Shown here piece after piece: positions 1 through 9,831 of a DNA stretch of 64,000 bases; position 1 is the first letter of the stretch; each line of letters starts with the position of its first letter. The notes beneath the pieces were generated by a model. It searched no databases, was not told where the DNA came from, and was given only the letters and a program-made list of their open reading frames with translations. This stretch comes from Prolixibacteraceae bacterium. GTDB taxonomy: Bacteria; Bacteroidota; Bacteroidia; Bacteroidales; Prolixibacteraceae. The stretch is taken from assembly GCA_025210775.1 (NCBI GenBank), contig JAOARB010000006.1, positions 124,001 through 188,000 of the forward strand, written 5' to 3'. Made by a program: the position numbers and the translations under genes.

Positions 1-381
1 ATCAATATGCTTATCCGTAGTTCGGTAGAGTCAGCTAAGATGGAGCTAAGTGAGCGTATCGAAGGTCTATTCCAATTAGCAGGAGCAGAGGTAGTTCTTT
101 CTGGTTCATATCCAGGATGGAAACCAAACCTAGACTCTCCTATCCTAAAAGAGATGCAAGAGGTTTATAACAACAAATGGGGTAAAGTACCAGAGATTCG
201 TGCAATCCATGCAGGTCTTGAATGTGGGCTTCTTGGATCACAATATCCTAATTGGGACATGATCTCTTTCGGACCTACAATTCGCTCTCCTCACTCTCCT
301 GACGAGAAGGTAAACATCGAAACAGTAGATAAATTTTGGGAATATCTTAAAGAAACACTTAAAAATATTCCAGCAAAATAA
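1..381 (+). CDS. pepD: Aminoacyl-histidine dipeptidase (PepD), C-terminal fragment
   Basis: The reading frame is already open at base 1, so the gene starts upstream of the window; only about the last 126 residues are present. They match the C-terminal end of the PepD/Xaa-His dipeptidase family (M20), zinc peptidases that cleave Xaa-His dipeptides such as carnosine in the cytoplasm. Recognisable parts are the AIHAGLECG block and the late metal-binding segment around SFGPTIRSPHSPDE, whose histidine is a family metal ligand. The ATG at 7 is internal and is not the start. A strong hairpin plus T-run follows 20 bases after the stop, so this is the end of a transcript. The family call is fairly sure; activity cannot be judged from a fragment. 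Confidence 0.88.
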   Translation: MNMLIRSSVESAKMELSERIEGLFQLAGAEVVLSGSYPGWKPNLDSPILKEMQEVYNNKWGKVPEIRAIHAGLECGLLGSQYPNWDMISFGPTIRSPHSPDEKVNIETVDKFWEYLKETLKNIPAK

Positions 382-402
382 TCTAATCTTTAGATAAATG
401 AC

Positions 403-437
403 AAAGGAGGTATTATCATGCATAATATCTCCTTTTT
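403..437 (+). terminator. Rho-independent terminator after pepD
   Basis: A 14-bp stem (403-416 with 422-435, one G-U pair) with a 5-base loop runs into a T-rich stretch. It sits 21 bases after the pepD stop. Confidence 0.8.
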
Positions 438-522
438 TATGTCTTAATTTGTCGTTTATAAATATAATATCTATTTATTCTAAAACGAACAATTTTCTTA
501 CACCTATTTGAACTTCGGAAAC

Positions 523-2217
523 ATGAAGAAACAAAATAAAATAATGCCTTACTTGTATACGATAGGATGTATCTTAATAATCAATACAGCAAATATCTAT
601 TATGCAATGAGCGGTATTGAAAGTACGGTAGATTCATTTCTAAAAAAATTAGTTTACATCATACTGAGTATCTGCATTACAGCTTTTCCTCTAATCTTCA
701 TAAAGCCGAAACAATTATTATATTTCCTTATTTTTATTCTCCCATTCTCCTTTGCCACCACTGCTTCTATCTATTTTTTACAAAGCACATTAAGTGCAAA
801 CATGATAATCACAGTGATAAATACCAACTTTTCGGAAAGCACAGAATTAATAAAATCTAGCATCACCTTTATTATTATTTGTATAACAAGTCTTGTACTC
901 TATCTTATTTTTTTAAGTCGCATTCACAATAGTTTTAAAATAGCTACGACCATAAAATGGTCATTCACAGTCATTCTCATTAGTCTTTATTCACTGTTAT
1001 TCATCCGTAATTATAGAATAGCATCTAGTTTTGAGAAGACTCAAAAACAAAGAATAAAACTAGCATTAGAGTTTCATAAATTAAGATTAGATAAGATATT
1101 TCCTACAAATTTAATTGGCTTAAGTCTAAACACATATGAACAGATAAAGCTAAAAAATAGATACAACGAAAATACAGATAACTTTAGTTACAACATCGTT
1201 AAAACCCAAAAGCATCAAATCCCAGATATCGTAGTATTAGTAATTGGGGAGTCTTCTCGCTATGACCATTGGAGCATTAATGGTTACCATAGAGAAACAT
1301 CTCCTCATTTAAAATCATTTAAAAATATCATAAGTTTTGACTATTGTTTTGCTCCTGCAAACCTTACAGAACAGAGCGTACCCTTACTATTATCGACAGC
1401 AACACCAGAAAATAGGAACCAAAAGTATCATGTAAAATCAATTGTGTCCTCATATGCAGAAATGGGATATAATACATATTGGATATCAAGTCAATCTTAT
1501 TCAACATCTAGCCTATTAAATATTTATAAGGATGAAGCAAAAGTTCGATATTTAAATACCAAAGGGCTTGATTCTAAAAAAAATTACGATAGTTATGTTA
1601 TTAACAAACTTCTATCTAACAAAGAGGAACTAAAAAATAACAAGCATTTTATTATTATTCATACACTTGGGAGTCATTTTAGATACAATCAGCGTTATCC
1701 TAAATCATTTAATCAATTCACTCCTTCAATAAAAGAACAAATAAATCTTTTTGATCTTAAGTCTCACAAAATAGAATTAATAAATAGCTATGATAATACG
1801 ATTCTATACACAGACTTTATTCTCTCTGAAATAATCACAACTTTAAAAAATATTGATCGATCGTCATTCATGATCTATGTGTCAGATCATGGCGAAAATT
1901 TAGGAGAAGATAATTTAATACTTCATGGCGGAAATACTCCTTCTTATTATGAAATACATGTACCTATGGTGCTATGGTATTCGGATAAATATTTAAACCA
2001 AAATAAACAGAAGCTAGATCACCTTAATAAAAACAAAACGAAACTATTTCCAACCACGAATCTTCCGAAACTACTATGGGAATTATCAAATTTAAGTAGT
2101 AAGAATTTTCAGACACATTCATTGTGCCAAGAAGATTATTTAATACCCGATCATATCACCATTCTTGGACAAAAAAAACACAAGTATACATCCAAAGAGT
2201 TATACAACCACTTTTAA
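523..2217 (+). CDS. EptA-like phosphoethanolamine transferase (sulfatase/alkaline phosphatase fold)
   Basis: An inner-membrane enzyme of the EptA/MCR type, expected to move phosphoethanolamine from phosphatidylethanolamine to lipid A or another envelope glycan on the periplasmic face. About five hydrophobic helices occupy residues 1-175, followed by the catalytic domain. All main family signatures are visible: GESSR near residue 242 (metal-ligand Glu), the nucleophile Thr282 in NLTEQSVPLLLS, HTLGSH, and DHGE at 455-458. The start is the ATG at 523 (MKKQNK); an upstream TTG at 508 would add only five residues. It stands alone, with terminator-like structures on both sides. Such enzymes lower the negative charge of the outer membrane and can give cationic-peptide tolerance. 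The exact acceptor is unknown. Confidence 0.85.
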   Translation: MKKQNKIMPYLYTIGCILIINTANIYYAMSGIESTVDSFLKKLVYIILSICITAFPLIFIKPKQLLYFLIFILPFSFATTASIYFLQSTLSANMIITVINTNFSESTELIKSSITFIIICITSLVLYLIFLSRIHNSFKIATTIKWSFTVILISLYSLLFIRNYRIASSFEKTQKQRIKLALEFHKLRLDKIFPTNLIGLSLNTYEQIKLKNRYNENTDNFSYNIVKTQKHQIPDIVVLVIGESSRYDHWSINGYHRETSPHLKSFKNIISFDYCFAPANLTEQSVPLLLSTATPENRNQKYHVKSIVSSYAEMGYNTYWISSQSYSTSSLLNIYKDEAKVRYLNTKGLDSKKNYDSYVINKLLSNKEELKNNKHFIIIHTLGSHFRYNQRYPKSFNQFTPSIKEQINLFDLKSHKIELINSYDNTILYTDFILSEIITTLKNIDRSSFMIYVSDHGENLGEDNLILHGGNTPSYYEIHVPMVLWYSDKYLNQNKQKLDHLNKNKTKLFPTTNLPKLLWELSNLSSKNFQTHSLCQEDYLIPDHITILGQKKHKYTSKELYNHF

Positions 2218-2290
2218 TATTATAAGAACTTTCATTTATGACGTAAATGAAGAATCTATATTTCACACATATAACCAGACAAGAAAATCT

Positions 2291-2486
2291 ATGCAAAAAA
2301 AATCCTTTATAATTATTTCGTTGATATTAATATTCACAGTAAAGGTCTACTCTCAAAATTCCATTATAGGAACGTTAAGCATTCATTGGATTAAGTATTA
2401 ATTTTAACAAAGGCAGCAAGACAAACAAAAGAACAAGGAAAAGCATTGGCAATATAGAAGATGCTCAAATGCATGAACGACGTTAA
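2291..2486 (+). pseudogene. Collapsed outer-membrane beta-barrel protein: signal peptide joined out of frame to the last strand
   Basis: The ATG at 2291 opens a typical Bacteroidota signal peptide (MQKKSFIIISLILIF, then VYSQ) and reads only 36 codons to a stop at 2401. Another frame, open from about 2385 to the TAA at 2484-2486, encodes IGLSINFNKGSKTNKRTRKS and then an acidic end, IEDAQMHERR. That looks like the final beta-strand and basic tail of the outer-membrane beta-barrel family of the neighbouring receptors. The simplest reading is a large internal deletion leaving both ends of a receptor gene in different frames. It is on the opposite strand to its two relatives. The N-terminal half could in principle be an expressed small exported peptide. 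Confidence 0.55.
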
Positions 2487-2518
2487 GAAAATATCATCTA
2501 ATATAGGATTATAAATAT

Positions 2519-2559
2519 TACTCAATCAGGTTAAGTCAACATATTAACCTGATTGAGTA
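2519..2559. terminator. 16-bp perfect inverted repeat, possible bidirectional terminator
   Basis: A perfect 16-bp stem (2519-2534 with 2544-2559) encloses a 9-base loop. It lies between the collapsed + strand relic and the end of the - strand receptor at 2662, so it could stop transcription from both sides. There is no strong T-run on either side, so the terminator call is tentative. Confidence 0.5.
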
Positions 2560-2661
2560 TCCTTCACTACCTTCAGAGACTCATAGTAGAATAGATCGAA
2601 AATCTCTAGATAAACATATTTTACCACAACTCAACTAATAGGAGCTATTGCGGTAAACAAT

Positions 2662-5046
2662 CTATATAAAACGACTTGTATCGTTAACATTCTCTCTTGC
2701 TTTATCTCTAATTTTCTCTCCTTTATTGAACTTATAAGATAGCGAGAATTTTAGAAAGCGTCCATGATTATGGCTATATTGATATGACCTCATATCATTC
2801 AAATAATATAGATAGTCTCTTTTGTAGGAATCAAATATATTTTCAACGACAAAAGAAAAAGTTAGATCTTTATTTTTTAAAAACTTATAAGTACCCCCAA
2901 AATCGACACTCCAATTCGAACCATAATCATACTGAGCTGATTTAAATTCATGATTATATTGAGCCCATGAATTAAATCCTAAACGATCTGAAGCTTGGTA
3001 ATCTAAACCTGACTTAAGGTTATACTTCCAATACGAACGATCTCTACCATCCACCAAGGTGAATCCATTCTTAAAATTATATAATGAATTATATACGGCA
3101 CCAAAATCGATCCACCCTGAAAGCTTCTTGCCGACAAGCTGATAAGGAGCAAATATATTTATCTTAAATTGTCTATTATCGGCATAATTTAAATAGGTAT
3201 ATTCAACAAGATCATCGTCCACTTTCGTCAACACCTGCCCTTCCAGATCTTTAACTATCTGATATCTAAAATTAATGGTACCATGTCCAAAAAGATAATT
3301 ATTCAAGGCAATACCATTTACAATTGTTGGTCTAAGATAAGGATTTCCCTTTGTATAATAATATTGATTCTCATAGGAAGCACCTGGTAATAAGTGTTCA
3401 TAATTGGGACGAATAATTCCACTAATATATCCCAGAATTAATTGATAATTACGACTAGGCTTGAAATAAAAATGTGCATATGGAAAGAAATATGTGTATT
3501 TGTCATTAATTTCATTCGACATAGAGTTAAGCGAAGCATGATATTGCGTTTGTTCCACTCTCATTGAAGTCATAAATGTAAGATTCTTTGTAATATTCTT
3601 TGTAATATTCTTTGATAGTTTAAGATATGCAGCATAGATATTCTCATCACCATTAAAGTTACTATCCTCTAAGGGGTTAATTGTTTTTAATTCATCTTTG
3701 TTTATCACATTCTGATCCAAATCGCCTAATATGATTTTACTTCCAGCCTTTAACTTTAGACTGATTGACGAAAACGTCTTATCAAAATCAATTTTGAATG
3801 TATTACGTGTTCCGATCATTTTAGAAGAACTATTCATTACAAAAGTTTCTTCTGCATTATCTCTGTCTAAAATATAATAATCTTGATCTTCTCGTATTCC
3901 ACCATGGTCAAAACCATAAGATACGATAAATTTATACCCTAAAGAATCTGGACTACTATATTCGAGGTTTGCGGACCACAAATCATCATTACCATGACTT
4001 CTATTTTTTTGTCGATAATCATCTGGGGTACCATTATTCCAACGATCTATATATTGATGCAATTCTCCATTACTTACATCATTATACCCAAATAAGTTTA
4101 GATTAATAAGATGCCCATTTTCACTATTCCATGCCAAATTAGCTGTGCCGACAAACTTATTCAAATCCCACTTATGCTCAGAATTGTTTTGTACAGTTAA
4201 AGCATTTGAATACAAAGTGCTATCATGTTTGCTTTTCCAGCCAAAGCTATTAGATAAAGAGATAGAGGAATTAAAGATAAATTGATTTTTCTTAAACATA
4301 TAAAAAGCATTTGAAGCTCCTCCCCAATGATTTTCTTCATACACTACAGCATCAACACCTATACTTCCATAATATCCATTCTTTTTCTGCTTATTAGAAA
4401 CAAAATTAATAATTGCACCATCAGAGGCATCCGTTGACCCATCACCGATTGACTGTAATTCAACCTTATCCATTGATATGGATGGCAAACCTTCTAAATA
4501 CTTTATAATCCCAGACCCTTGTATAGACTGTTTCTTTCCATCAATATAAACAACGGCAGGAGTTCCGTTTAATAATATTTTATTCCCTGTAATAAGCACT
4601 CCTGGTAACTGCTTTAATACTTTTACAATATTGGCACCATCAGAACTAGGCAAAGAAGCCACATTCGCTATTAGCTTACCTTCTTTAAATTCTATCGTTT
4701 TTCTTCTGGCAACAACATTTACCTCCCCTGTGGATTGAAATCTTTTATCAAGAATGACCTTATGTGATAATTCTTTCTTTAAAATAAAACGCTTCGTTAA
4801 ATAAGACAAATGTGATATCCTTATAAAATAATCATCTGTATGGTATCTCTCATTGAAAGAGAATTCCCCCCTTTGATTGGTAATGGCACCTTGAACAAAT
4901 GTCGAATCCGAACAAGTAAACAATACTACCGTTGCCATCTCTACAGGTTGGTCAAAACGATTGTATACAACAAATTTAAAGTCATTACAAAATGCCTGAG
5001 TTAATGAAAAAAATAATAGAATAAAAAAGAAAATACGTGTAAACAT
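2662..5046 (-). CDS. Outer-membrane beta-barrel (TonB-dependent receptor-like) protein
   Basis: A 794-residue exported protein: signal peptide at about 1-19 (ending LTQAFC), a carboxypeptidase-regulatory-like beta-sandwich at about 22-105, a plug-like region at about 120-220 (LKQLPGVLITGNKILLNG, GTPAVVYIDGK), then a long barrel rich in alternating aromatic residues up to the C-terminus. This is the architecture of the outer-membrane beta-barrel family related to SusC/TonB receptors; there is no SusD partner next to it. The ligand cannot be told from sequence. The gene lies in tandem with a broken paralogue at 5241-7598 and near a collapsed relic at 2291-2486. The ATG at 5046 is chosen because it directly begins the signal peptide. 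Confidence 0.8.
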   Translation of the reverse strand: MFTRIFFFILLFFSLTQAFCNDFKFVVYNRFDQPVEMATVVLFTCSDSTFVQGAITNQRGEFSFNERYHTDDYFIRISHLSYLTKRFILKKELSHKVILDKRFQSTGEVNVVARRKTIEFKEGKLIANVASLPSSDGANIVKVLKQLPGVLITGNKILLNGTPAVVYIDGKKQSIQGSGIIKYLEGLPSISMDKVELQSIGDGSTDASDGAIINFVSNKQKKNGYYGSIGVDAVVYEENHWGGASNAFYMFKKNQFIFNSSISLSNSFGWKSKHDSTLYSNALTVQNNSEHKWDLNKFVGTANLAWNSENGHLINLNLFGYNDVSNGELHQYIDRWNNGTPDDYRQKNRSHGNDDLWSANLEYSSPDSLGYKFIVSYGFDHGGIREDQDYYILDRDNAEETFVMNSSSKMIGTRNTFKIDFDKTFSSISLKLKAGSKIILGDLDQNVINKDELKTINPLEDSNFNGDENIYAAYLKLSKNITKNITKNLTFMTSMRVEQTQYHASLNSMSNEINDKYTYFFPYAHFYFKPSRNYQLILGYISGIIRPNYEHLLPGASYENQYYYTKGNPYLRPTIVNGIALNNYLFGHGTINFRYQIVKDLEGQVLTKVDDDLVEYTYLNYADNRQFKINIFAPYQLVGKKLSGWIDFGAVYNSLYNFKNGFTLVDGRDRSYWKYNLKSGLDYQASDRLGFNSWAQYNHEFKSAQYDYGSNWSVDFGGTYKFLKNKDLTFSFVVENIFDSYKRDYLYYLNDMRSYQYSHNHGRFLKFSLSYKFNKGEKIRDKARENVNDTSRFI

Positions 5047-5140
5047 ATAAGTTACAATAGATTAATATTTAAAAAATGGGGAGAATAGATATATGACAAC
5101 TTTAAATTAAAGTAGTACAATCATACATGGTAATACAAAC

Positions 5141-5186
5141 AGAAGATAAACAGACTCCTCCCCCTATCTGAGTCTATTTATCTTCT
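5141..5186 (-). terminator. Hairpin after the broken receptor gene
   Basis: The arms 5141-5157 and 5170-5186 pair over 17 positions with one mismatch around a 12-base loop. It lies 55 bases downstream of the stop of the - strand pseudogene and before the next - strand gene, a fitting place for a terminator. Confidence 0.55.
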
Positions 5187-5240
5187 ATAATCTTATAAAT
5201 CAGTTCTTATTTTACACAATAGATCAAGCAATAATACCAA

Positions 5241-7598
5241 TTACAGTCGGTCTTTGTGTTCTCGACTAATGTCTTCTCTTTGTTTTTGTTTCAATCTATT
5301 ATTTAAAGAATAAGAGAAAGAAAATCGGATTCTCTGCGTATCATTATAATCCCAGTTAATCTGCTTAATACCATTCACCTCTTGTGTGTAAGTCTTAGCC
5401 GTTGACTTAAAGATATCGCTATAGTTGACGCTAAATCTTAATTTCTTATGCCACATCATTACACTAGCACCGAAATCACACTGACTATAAGATGACACCT
5501 TATAACTACCAGCCAGACTTGGTGTTGCATACAAATAAGCGATATCCAAGACCACTCCTGAATGAGGTATTACAATAGTGTTGTTACTTACCACCACCCC
5601 ACTATAAGCCGTAAGCGAAGGGATCACATCAACGATCTTAGAGTCTGTTTCACTATAGGCACCAATAACATCCATACTGCCCCTATACCATTTACCTATT
5701 CCATAATTATAGTTCAAATAGAGCTGGTATTTATGCATATCATAGAAATTCTCTGGTCTTACCACCTGTACGGCACTTTGAGGATCAACAAAAGTCACCT
5801 GATCATATTTGTTTGTTATATTATAATAGCCAATAGATGCATTGAAATGCTCCATTGCCATCCCCACTTTGTATATCGATGTGAAATAACTCTCTAAAAG
5901 AGGATTACCTTCTGAATAGTTATAGGTCGTTGTATAGATACGATAAGGATCTAACAATCGAAACGAAGGACGGTTAATTCTACGTTGATAGTTCGCATAA
6001 AAAGCATTGCCTTGAGCAGATCGATACTTTAAAAAGAAGGATGGGAACATCTCCGTATAGTGCTTCTTTTTACTGTATCCAGAAACCAAACTATGCTGCT
6101 TGTAATGTGTCGTTTCAGATCTTAATCCCACTTTCATATTCCATCTACGACTAAACCTCTTAGAGAAAGAGGTGTAAAAAGCAAAATTGCTTTCATCATA
6201 AGTATATCTATTGGACTCATTCAATTCACTGGCCATTCCAGACAAATAATCGACTCAATTACTATTGGATACCATAGAATATTTCGATCCAAAATCAATG
6301 TCAGCCCACAAGTAAGGGAGCACAACATCTACTTGTCCATTCTTAATGGTTGAATATAAGAAACTCGAATTTCCCGATGCTTTATTTGTAAAATGAACAA
6401 TATCATCGACATAAGTTACACTACTATAATCATTACGGTTCGTGATATCATAATCGAGATAATCAAAACTTAAATGTATCGACTTACCAAGGCTATCTAA
6501 CTGAATGTCTGCATATGCACTAATAATATCTGATCGCCTTCGACCTCCAAGATTATTATTGGTCACAATAGTAGAGTCCACCTCCCCATCTAAACCTTTA
6601 ATCACGATATCATTTAGACTACTCGTATTTGGTTCGCTATTTGATATAAAATAAGAGGTCCCCAACTCAATATTATCACTCCACTGGTAGGACAACTGAT
6701 TATGGAAACTATACATTTCCGAAGTAACGGACCTATGGGCATTTTCATCCCAATAGTAACTAGGATAAAAAATCTGATAACGCTGCTTTGGCTCTTTGGT
6801 CCCATCTACAAAACCGCCATTAGATGAGATAAGCCATTTACCTAACTTAAGGGTCACAGCAGCACCTCCATCATAATAAGCTTTATTTGCTAACGAAACC
6901 CCTCCATGTATATTGGCATTCACCTGATTCTCTCTTTTCTTTGTTTTAATCAAAATAACACCAAAATCACCATCTGAACCATACTTCGCAGGAGGAGAGG
7001 TAATCACCTCAATACGATCAATCTCTGATGACTTTAAACTTTGAAGATATACCAGTACTTCACTTTCTGAAAGCTTCAGCTCCTTGTTATCAATAAAAAC
7101 CTTATAACTAGACTTGGTAACGACACTTAAACCATCATGAGCAGCAGAAACACCTGGCACCTGTTTTAACAATTCAAGGCCATTCTTTCCTTCGTTTATC
7201 GGACTCTTTATCACTTTAAAGACCATCCTGTCGACTTTCGTTTCCAAGAGTTTCCGCCGTGTGCTAATGGTTACTTCTGATAGTGACTGAACACTCTGAC
7301 TCAAAACAATATGTCCCAAATCTAAGTCCTTATCTACAGTCAATGGTTTACTATAATCCTGGAATCCAATAGAAGAGATCTCTATTAGAAACTTACCCGA
7401 AGGAGCCTTCATCTCGAAAGCACCTTCAACATCGGTTACCGCACCAGTAACAATATGACCTTGACTATCTTTAATCATCACTGTGCTATAGGGTAAGGAC
7501 TGAACTGAATCCGAAACAATCCCTCTAATCTTATATTGTCCATATATGGGCAAAAACAATAGCGTAAGTAAAAGGCAAAAAGCAATCTTTAATTTCAT
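5241..7598 (-). pseudogene. Outer-membrane beta-barrel receptor interrupted by one in-frame TGA
   Basis: Two open stretches, 7598-6255 (447 codons) and 6254-5241 (337 codons), are in the same frame and are separated by a single TGA at 6257-6255. Joined, they give about 785 residues, close to the 794-residue intact paralogue next door. The first part holds a signal peptide (to about residue 20, LLFLPIYGQ), a carboxypeptidase-regulatory-like domain, a plug with LLKQVPGVSAAHDG, and the first barrel strands; the second holds the remaining barrel. Residues on both sides of the stop (YSMVSNSN and VDYLSGMASELN) read on smoothly, so nothing else seems lost. A TTG at 6245 lets the second half look like a separate gene, but it has no signal peptide and could not reach the outer membrane alone. 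A recent nonsense mutation, a phase-variable state or a base-call error are all possible. Confidence 0.75.
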
Positions 7599-7729
7599 TT
7601 TGAATCTTCGGTTGGTTGCATTAACATATATTAACTCAAAGAAACAAAATATATTATGTTTTAGAAAGGCTTTATATCAATTATAAGATGCATTATAAAC
7701 AGATTACTTATAAAGAGGGATATTTTCAT

Positions 7730-8824
7730 CTATTTATCAGACAGGTCAATGGATTCAAAAAACTGTTTCCCAACACTATAAGGAATTAATCCTTTGTGTT
7801 GTAACCTTCCTATAATCATAGCTGGATGTGTATTAAATTGTTTGGCAAAATCAATTACCTCTACCTCCGTAAAAACATCTTTTGAAAGCACTTCTTCTTC
7901 CTCTTTTTTACTAAATGTCCACTCTTCAGCAAAACGATGCGCTTCTTGTTCTTTTACAGGATCCGCTTCTGAAAAGTCAATATCCTCAAGAGAAATGTAT
8001 TTTTTCCCATGTAATAGAATATGACCAGCTTCGTGAAAAAAGGTAAACCAAAATCGGTCATTCTGACGATATCGTGCAGTTAATTGGATAATAGGAGTGT
8101 CCTTAATCCATCTAGTAGAACCACTAATTGGTACTCTAGGTATTTTCGGAGTATAAAAGACCTTAACCCCCGCTTTTAGGCATAGCTTTTGCAACTGGCT
8201 AAAGAAGTCATCTGGTTGATTAGCCATAATAGTCTTAATCTGTGGCAACACCTTACGGAATTCACTTTTATTGTATTGAGGAGCATCAATTTGATCTGCC
8301 TGTTTTTCACCTTGTCTTAACCAAGCGGAAATAGCATGAGGTTCATGAGTACAAGCTAAAGAGGCATAAGCTGCGACCTTTAATTTACTTTTCATATAAA
8401 GGTTTTCCCAAGCATCATGAGTTGAAAGACCAAAATAATCAAACAAATTAATTGTTTTTTCTCTCACTAACCTTGTTTTAGGAACCCATCCATTATTTGC
8501 CATTGCTGCATATGGGAAACTTTTCGTCCAATCCAGTGCATTCTCAACATCAAGCTGTCTTTTTAAACGAGCCTTATACTCATTGTATCTAGCTTGTTTA
8601 TTTAGCCAAAAATGAGCAGGAATCCTTGTAATATTTTCGAAAAGAATTGCCATTTCTGAAGTAATTGAACTTTCTCCTTTTAAAACAGCAATAATTGTTT
8701 TCTCAGGTTTATTAGTTCTTATCGCAAATTCTTTTCGACTCATCTTCATCTCTTCCAACTTCTCGTTTAATGTTTCGCAAGGATGTAAAACCTCTTGTGG
8801 AAAATATTCATTTAAAGTTGCCAT
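7730..8824 (-). CDS. higA: HigA-type antitoxin with C-terminal ImmA/IrrE-like peptidase domain
   Basis: The N-terminal 80 residues form a HigA/XRE helix-turn-helix (GETLNEKLEEMKMSRKEFA-type start, then SITSEMAILFENITRIPAHFWLN), expected to bind its own promoter and neutralise the HigB toxin. The C-terminal half is an ImmA/IrrE-family metallopeptidase domain with HEAGH at 264-268. At 364 residues it is far longer than the roughly 100-residue classical HigA. It starts 2 bases after the toxin stop, in the toxin-first order typical of higBA. Known fusions of this kind may couple antitoxin stability to self- or target-cleavage; whether this one is proteolytically active is inference. Confidence 0.82.
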   Translation of the reverse strand: MATLNEYFPQEVLHPCETLNEKLEEMKMSRKEFAIRTNKPEKTIIAVLKGESSITSEMAILFENITRIPAHFWLNKQARYNEYKARLKRQLDVENALDWTKSFPYAAMANNGWVPKTRLVREKTINLFDYFGLSTHDAWENLYMKSKLKVAAYASLACTHEPHAISAWLRQGEKQADQIDAPQYNKSEFRKVLPQIKTIMANQPDDFFSQLQKLCLKAGVKVFYTPKIPRVPISGSTRWIKDTPIIQLTARYRQNDRFWFTFFHEAGHILLHGKKYISLEDIDFSEADPVKEQEAHRFAEEWTFSKKEEEEVLSKDVFTEVEVIDFAKQFNTHPAMIIGRLQHKGLIPYSVGKQFFESIDLSDK

Positions 8825-8826
8825 TT

Positions 8827-9168
8827 TTAACCCTCCTTGTGATAATTAGTTACTTCTATAATTTCGACACATTTAATCTCTAGTAGAATTTGTTTGCCAT
8901 CATTATCCATCGGAATTGGTTTATTTGATGGTTCAAATACTAATCGATATGGGTGATCAAGATCACAAGCCCATTTATTTTGTCTATTTTCAGATAGTTG
9001 ATGAAAACGTCCTGGTAAAAATTCTAAATCTGCAAAGCTTTCTGCTATAGCCAAGTCCTCAAGTCGCCTTTTATATATCTTGGCTCTTTTGTTACCCATC
9101 TTTTTTATTGCCATCGAATCATCGTTGGCATATTTTCTTAATCTTTTATCTGCAAAGGTAATAATCAT
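8827..9168 (-). CDS. higB: HigB/RelE-family toxin
   Basis: A 113-residue basic protein of the HigB type in the RelE superfamily, ribosome-dependent mRNA interferases. Visible family traits are the opening MIITFADKRLRKYANDD, the central LEFLPGRFHQLSENRQ segment, DHPYRLVFEP, and the closing IKCVEIIEVTNYH. It is the first gene of the pair, two bases ahead of the antitoxin gene, so both are translated from one message. The family is clear from the pairing and the motifs; toxicity is not shown. Confidence 0.82.
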   Translation of the reverse strand: MIITFADKRLRKYANDDSMAIKKMGNKRAKIYKRRLEDLAIAESFADLEFLPGRFHQLSENRQNKWACDLDHPYRLVFEPSNKPIPMDNDGKQILLEIKCVEIIEVTNYHKEG

Positions 9169-9702
9169 TTCTGAATTATTAAAATTTTAATTAACAGAAA
9201 GTGTTAGTTAAAACACACCACACAATTACTTCTACAACCAAAACACTTTCAATATCTTCAATAAACTTAAGGGTATCTTAATCACGTTTATCATCAACAG
9301 AATCAAGCAAATAAAACATCCTTATACAGCTTTATCCTAATCCACTAAGTAGCTTGGGAAAGAAAAAATCTATATTCTTCAGGTTTGGACATAAATATTT
9401 AAGTTACAGTTAAAGACTAAAATTAACAAATTAGGACAATAAATGCCAACTGGGGGATACGATAAATGATAAATCAAATAGTTACCCAAAATGAACAAAC
9501 ATAGAGGATCAAGGTTTGATTATTATTTAGATTGAAAAGAAGAGATATTGAGTGAGCATTCCAACCTATTGAAGCAGAAAAATTAAAAGTTCTACTCATT
9601 CTAATTTTAAGACAGTGTCCCCATTTAAATAACATCATTGACAAACAGATATTGAGATTGTGGGGGAAAAATATTTTGGGGATTTCCATAAAGGGAAAGA
9701 GA

Positions 9703-9831
9703 GGTTTGATTATGGGTTCGTCCATGGTTCCTCCATGGTTTGTCCATGGTTTGTCCATCGATTTAGGGGTTTTCGATGGAGGAACCATGGAGGAAGCATG
9801 GACAAACCATGGAGGAAGTACCTTTGAATCC
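9703..9831 (-). repeat. Palindromic 11-bp-unit repeat element, copy 1
   Basis: Two facing arms are made of 11-bp units with a TCCATGG core and 4-bp linkers. In the left arm the linkers are TTCG, TTCC, TTTG, TTTG; the arms end at TCCATCG and restart at CGATGGA after a 13-base loop. In the right arm (read on the other strand) they are TTCC, TTTG, TTCC, TTCC. The outer flanks match copies 2 and 3 (31741-31825, 45488-45614): here GGATTCAAAGGTACTTCC on one side and AACCCATAATCAAACC on the other, both read on the - strand, so this copy is inverted relative to the other two. Several short overlapping reading frames cross it but look spurious. Confidence 0.85.

Noticed and set aside
2165..2401. A 78-codon reading frame starting inside the transferase gene
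   Set aside because: Its first third overlaps the end of the EptA-like gene in another frame. Only the part from the ATG at 2291 looks like real coding sequence, and that belongs to the collapsed receptor relic.
5241..6245. A separate 334-residue receptor gene starting at a TTG
   Set aside because: It is in the same frame as the preceding gene, has no signal peptide, and begins only 10 bases after the TGA. It is the second half of one broken gene.
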